Source: Mycolicibacterium palauense (GTDB lineage: Bacteria > Actinomycetota > Actinomycetes > Mycobacteriales > Mycobacteriaceae). Taken from it: a DNA stretch of 35,513 nucleotides. Shown piece by piece: positions 34,198-35,513 of this stretch; the stretch's first letter is position 1, and every line of letters begins with the position of its first letter. The notes beneath the pieces are model-generated. The model made no database searches and was not told the DNA's origin. It saw only the letters and a list, made by a program, of their open reading frames with translations. The stretch lies in contig NZ_NVQF01000064.1 in the NCBI RefSeq assembly GCF_002592005.1, positions 1 through 35,513 on the forward strand, in the 5' to 3' direction. Made by a program: the position numbers and the translations under genes.

Positions 34198-34397
34198 TGG
34201 TCGATTCCTGCGGGGTAGCGGAGAATCGGTGGACGCATCCGCGCTTTGGCGGGCGTCACGGCTGCGGTGTTGACGGGGTTCAGTGCGTCGGTGAGTTTGG
34301 CTCTGAGGTCGTCAGCCTCGGCGATTGTGAAGTGCCCGACTACTTGGCCGTCGTGGGCGATGGTTACGCCTCCGGGCCGTTCGATTACGGCGATCAT
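34194..34397 (-). CDS. Small phage-element protein, unknown function
   Basis: 67 aa from the ATG at 34397, chosen because it overlaps the preceding stop as ATGA. Sequence MIAVIERPGGVTIAHDGQ, then TIAEADDLRAKLTDAL: two or three strands followed by a helix, the same layout as the 63-aa neighbour at 34006, so the two may be distant duplicates. No family recognised. Confidence 0.55.
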   Translation of the reverse strand: MIAVIERPGGVTIAHDGQVVGHFTIAEADDLRAKLTDALNPVNTAAVTPAKARMRPPILRYPAGIDQ

Positions 34398-34576
34398 TGG
34401 TTTTCCCCCTGTGTTCCTAGAATGCTGTCGGCCTGCTCGCGTACCGCTAGCCATTCGGCTTTGGACAAGAGCACGGTGTGCCCGCTTTGACTGATGACGA
34501 GTCCGGGCCTGCCGTCGCGGCGATCTTTGACGTTGATATGTGCGCGGCGCTGGCCGGTGTCAGTTCTGATCTTCAT
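34394..34576 (-). CDS. Small phage-element protein, unknown function
   Basis: 60 aa from ATG at 34576, overlapping the end of the putative replication gene (ATGA). Contains GRPGLVISQSGHTVLLSKAEW, then LAVREQADSILG: beta strands then a helix, again the layout of its two neighbours. Possibly a small DNA-binding or antitoxin-like protein; not assigned. Confidence 0.55.
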   Translation of the reverse strand: MKIRTDTGQRRAHINVKDRRDGRPGLVISQSGHTVLLSKAEWLAVREQADSILGTQGENQ

Positions 34577-35106
34577 GCCGCGTTTTCCTTGTCTGTGATT
34601 TTTGGAGCGTCGCCTTGCCTAGAGGTAGTCGGTGGGTCACCCCACGGGTCACCCGAAGAAACACCCGAAGAGATACCCGAAGAGATACCGGAGGGGTCCG
34701 CAGCCGTGCGGACCTTTTCCGTGCTCTCCTGCGGACCTTTTCCCGCAGCCGTGCGGACCTTTTCCGGCACCGCTGCGGACCTTTCCCAGGAATCCCCCGC
34801 ATCCGTGCGGACCTTTCCCGGAATCACCAACCGGTACTCAGCCGTACGGCCCGCGCCGCCGCGCCCACCACGGGCCGCCCGCGTCTCAACCCACAGACCG
34901 TGCTCGATCCCGTCCCGCCGAGCACGCGTCACCGTGTCCTCTGACACAGCGACCTCAGCGGCAACCGTCCTGTTGTCGCGCCAGGCGCCTTTCCCGTCCT
35001 TATCCGCTGTCGCCCCGATATGCATGATGACAATGCGCCGCTCCGCCGTGATGCCCGTGCACCGCCTTACGGCGTCCATCCATTGCAGCTTGCTGAAACT
35101 CTCCAC
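34573..35106 (-). CDS. Putative replication initiator / winged-helix DNA-binding protein
   Basis: 177 aa from GTG at 35106, with AAGGG about 8 bp upstream. Residues about 1-95 look like a winged helix: AERRIVIMHIGATADKDGKGAW, helix-turn-helix NRTVAAEVAVSEDTVTRARR, then GLWVETRAA and TAEYRLVIP as wing. This is the layout of phage O-type and plasmid-like initiators. Residues 96-137 are encoded by five DNA repeats (iterons), and 138-160 by a 12-bp repeat giving S-S-G units. It is the first of a chain of coupled small genes. Phage lambda likewise has its origin inside gene O. Replication is an inference from architecture; a transcriptional regulator is the alternative. Confidence 0.55.
   Translation of the reverse strand: MESFSKLQWMDAVRRCTGITAERRIVIMHIGATADKDGKGAWRDNRTVAAEVAVSEDTVTRARRDGIEHGLWVETRAARGGRGGAGRTAEYRLVIPGKVRTDAGDSWERSAAVPEKVRTAAGKGPQESTEKVRTAADPSGISSGISSGVSSGDPWGDPPTTSRQGDAPKITDKENAA
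34651..34698. repeat. 12-bp tandem repeats in the putative replication gene
   Basis: ACCCGAAGAAAC (34651-34662), ACCCGAAGAGAT (34663-34674 and 34675-34686) and a diverged unit ACCGGAGGGGTC (34687-34698) are head to tail. On the minus strand they encode repeated Ser-Ser-Gly-Ile/Val. They directly adjoin the iteron array. Confidence 0.8.
34707..34819. repeat. Five iteron-like direct repeats: candidate replication origin
   Basis: TGCGGACCTTTTCC at 34707, 34730 and 34752, and TGCGGACCTTTCCC at 34774 and 34806 (start positions), spaced 23, 22, 22 and 32 bp, close to whole helical turns. The copies fall in all three reading frames of the gene, so DNA rather than protein sequence is being conserved. 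GTCCGCA at 34696-34702 forms an inverted partner to the first copy. Confidence 0.7.
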
Positions 35107-35122
35107 TTAGTTACCCTTAACT

Positions 35123-35197
35123 GCGCGCCAAAGCGCGCTTCCCAATCAACCCCTAAGGGGTCCCCTTAATAAATGCGCCTAAGCCGCCCAAAGCGGC
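35123..35197. promoter_or_regulatory. Three small hairpins between the HTH gene and the replication gene
   Basis: GCGCGC-CAAA-GCGCGC (35123-35138), ACCCCT-A-AGGGGT (35149-35161) and GCCGC-CCAAA-GCGGC (35183-35197). They fill the 92-bp gap read by the minus-strand transcript and could attenuate or process it. The first and third share a CAAA loop. Confidence 0.55.
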
Positions 35198-35198
35198 G

Positions 35199-35513
35199 TT
35201 ATGGGCGACCGCCTCGCCGCGTAGCTGCACGCTGCTGGTCAACCCACCGTTCCAGCGCTGGCAGCTCATAAACCACCCGACCCGCATACGTAAATGACTC
35301 CGGTCCGATATTCCGCTGCCGGTACCGGTACAAAGTCTTGACGGTAAGCCCCGTCCATTCTGCTGCCTGCTCAATCGTCAGCAGGCGGCTAGCCTCGATT
35401 TTGCGTGGTAGTTGGTGTGGGCTCGGTCTGGTGCCGAGTTGTGTTGTTGAGTAGCGGTTTTCGTGTGGCGGCGTGGTTGGTCTGTCCCGTGACGCCGGGC
35501 GGGGCGGGCTTTC
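35199..35513 (-). CDS. Excisionase/AlpA-like helix-turn-helix protein, 5' end beyond the window
   Basis: At least 104 residues are open on the minus strand from the window edge to a TAA at 35199-35201. No ATG, GTG or TTG occurs in frame before the domain, so the start is outside the window. The domain reads LLTIEQAAEWTGLTVKTLYRY, then RQRNIGPESFTYAGRVVYEL and PALERWVDQQR: the MerR/excisionase-type HTH_17 fold. Such proteins control excision or early promoters of integrative phages and satellites. The N-terminal extension is Pro/Arg-rich. Confidence 0.7.
   Translation of the reverse strand, partial: ESPPRPASRDRPTTPPHENRYSTTQLGTRPSPHQLPRKIEASRLLTIEQAAEWTGLTVKTLYRYRQRNIGPESFTYAGRVVYELPALERWVDQQRAATRRGGRP

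Noticed and set aside
26068..35513. Integrase gene of the element
   Set aside because: No tyrosine or serine recombinase is encoded in the visible part; it may lie beyond the right edge.

Overview
The window looks like a chromosomal segment of a Mycobacterium/Mycolicibacterium species, followed by a phage-derived element that runs off the right edge. The host call rests on very high GC, many GTG starts, two secreted PE-PPE-domain serine hydrolases, a six-helix adenylyl cyclase very close to M. tuberculosis Rv1625c, a Dps2-type ferritin, an MpaB-family protein and a LipO/LipM-like esterase.

Left edge (1-1013): mobile-DNA debris. There is the 3' end of an IS21-family istB with its terminal repeats, a tRNA 3' fragment ending in CCA, and a decayed IS256-family transposase start. 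Positions 1210-2769 hold a membrane GGDEF diguanylate cyclase and a remnant of mgtC. Positions 2989-11464 hold two PE-PPE-domain hydrolases flanking a catabolic cluster: a nitrilase-superfamily amidohydrolase, a PucR regulator, an NCS1 transporter and an agmatinase-family ureohydrolase. The transporter and ureohydrolase are translationally coupled and lie divergent from pucR. The likely theme is uptake and breakdown of a guanidino or other nitrogen compound.

Positions 11520-23323 hold signalling and envelope genes: a membrane SpoIIE/PP2C phosphatase, an MpaB-family protein with a divergent TetR regulator and a perfect palindromic operator, the cyclase, an RDD protein with a partner, Dps, a DUF2339 membrane protein, a MacS/MacR-type two-component pair and the esterase. 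Positions 23382-26067 hold a polar amino-acid ABC importer operon (binding protein, permease, ATPase).

Positions ~26.2-35.5 kb hold a phage-derived element of visibly lower GC. Its minus strand encodes, in transcription order, an excisionase-like HTH protein (cut by the window edge), a putative replication protein, three small coupled ORFs, an HNH nuclease, large terminase, portal, MuF-like minor head protein, scaffold, head-closure protein, HK97-gp10-like protein, major capsid protein and two head-tail connectors. The module then stops. There are no tape measure, tail fibre or lysis genes before host DNA resumes. A head-and-packaging-only element with its own replication gene matches the logic of capsid-forming phage satellites (cf-PICI-like). 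It also carries five iteron-like repeats inside the putative initiator gene, four copies of a 26-bp hairpin family, and a small leaderless plus-strand gene followed by a long hairpin at the left end.
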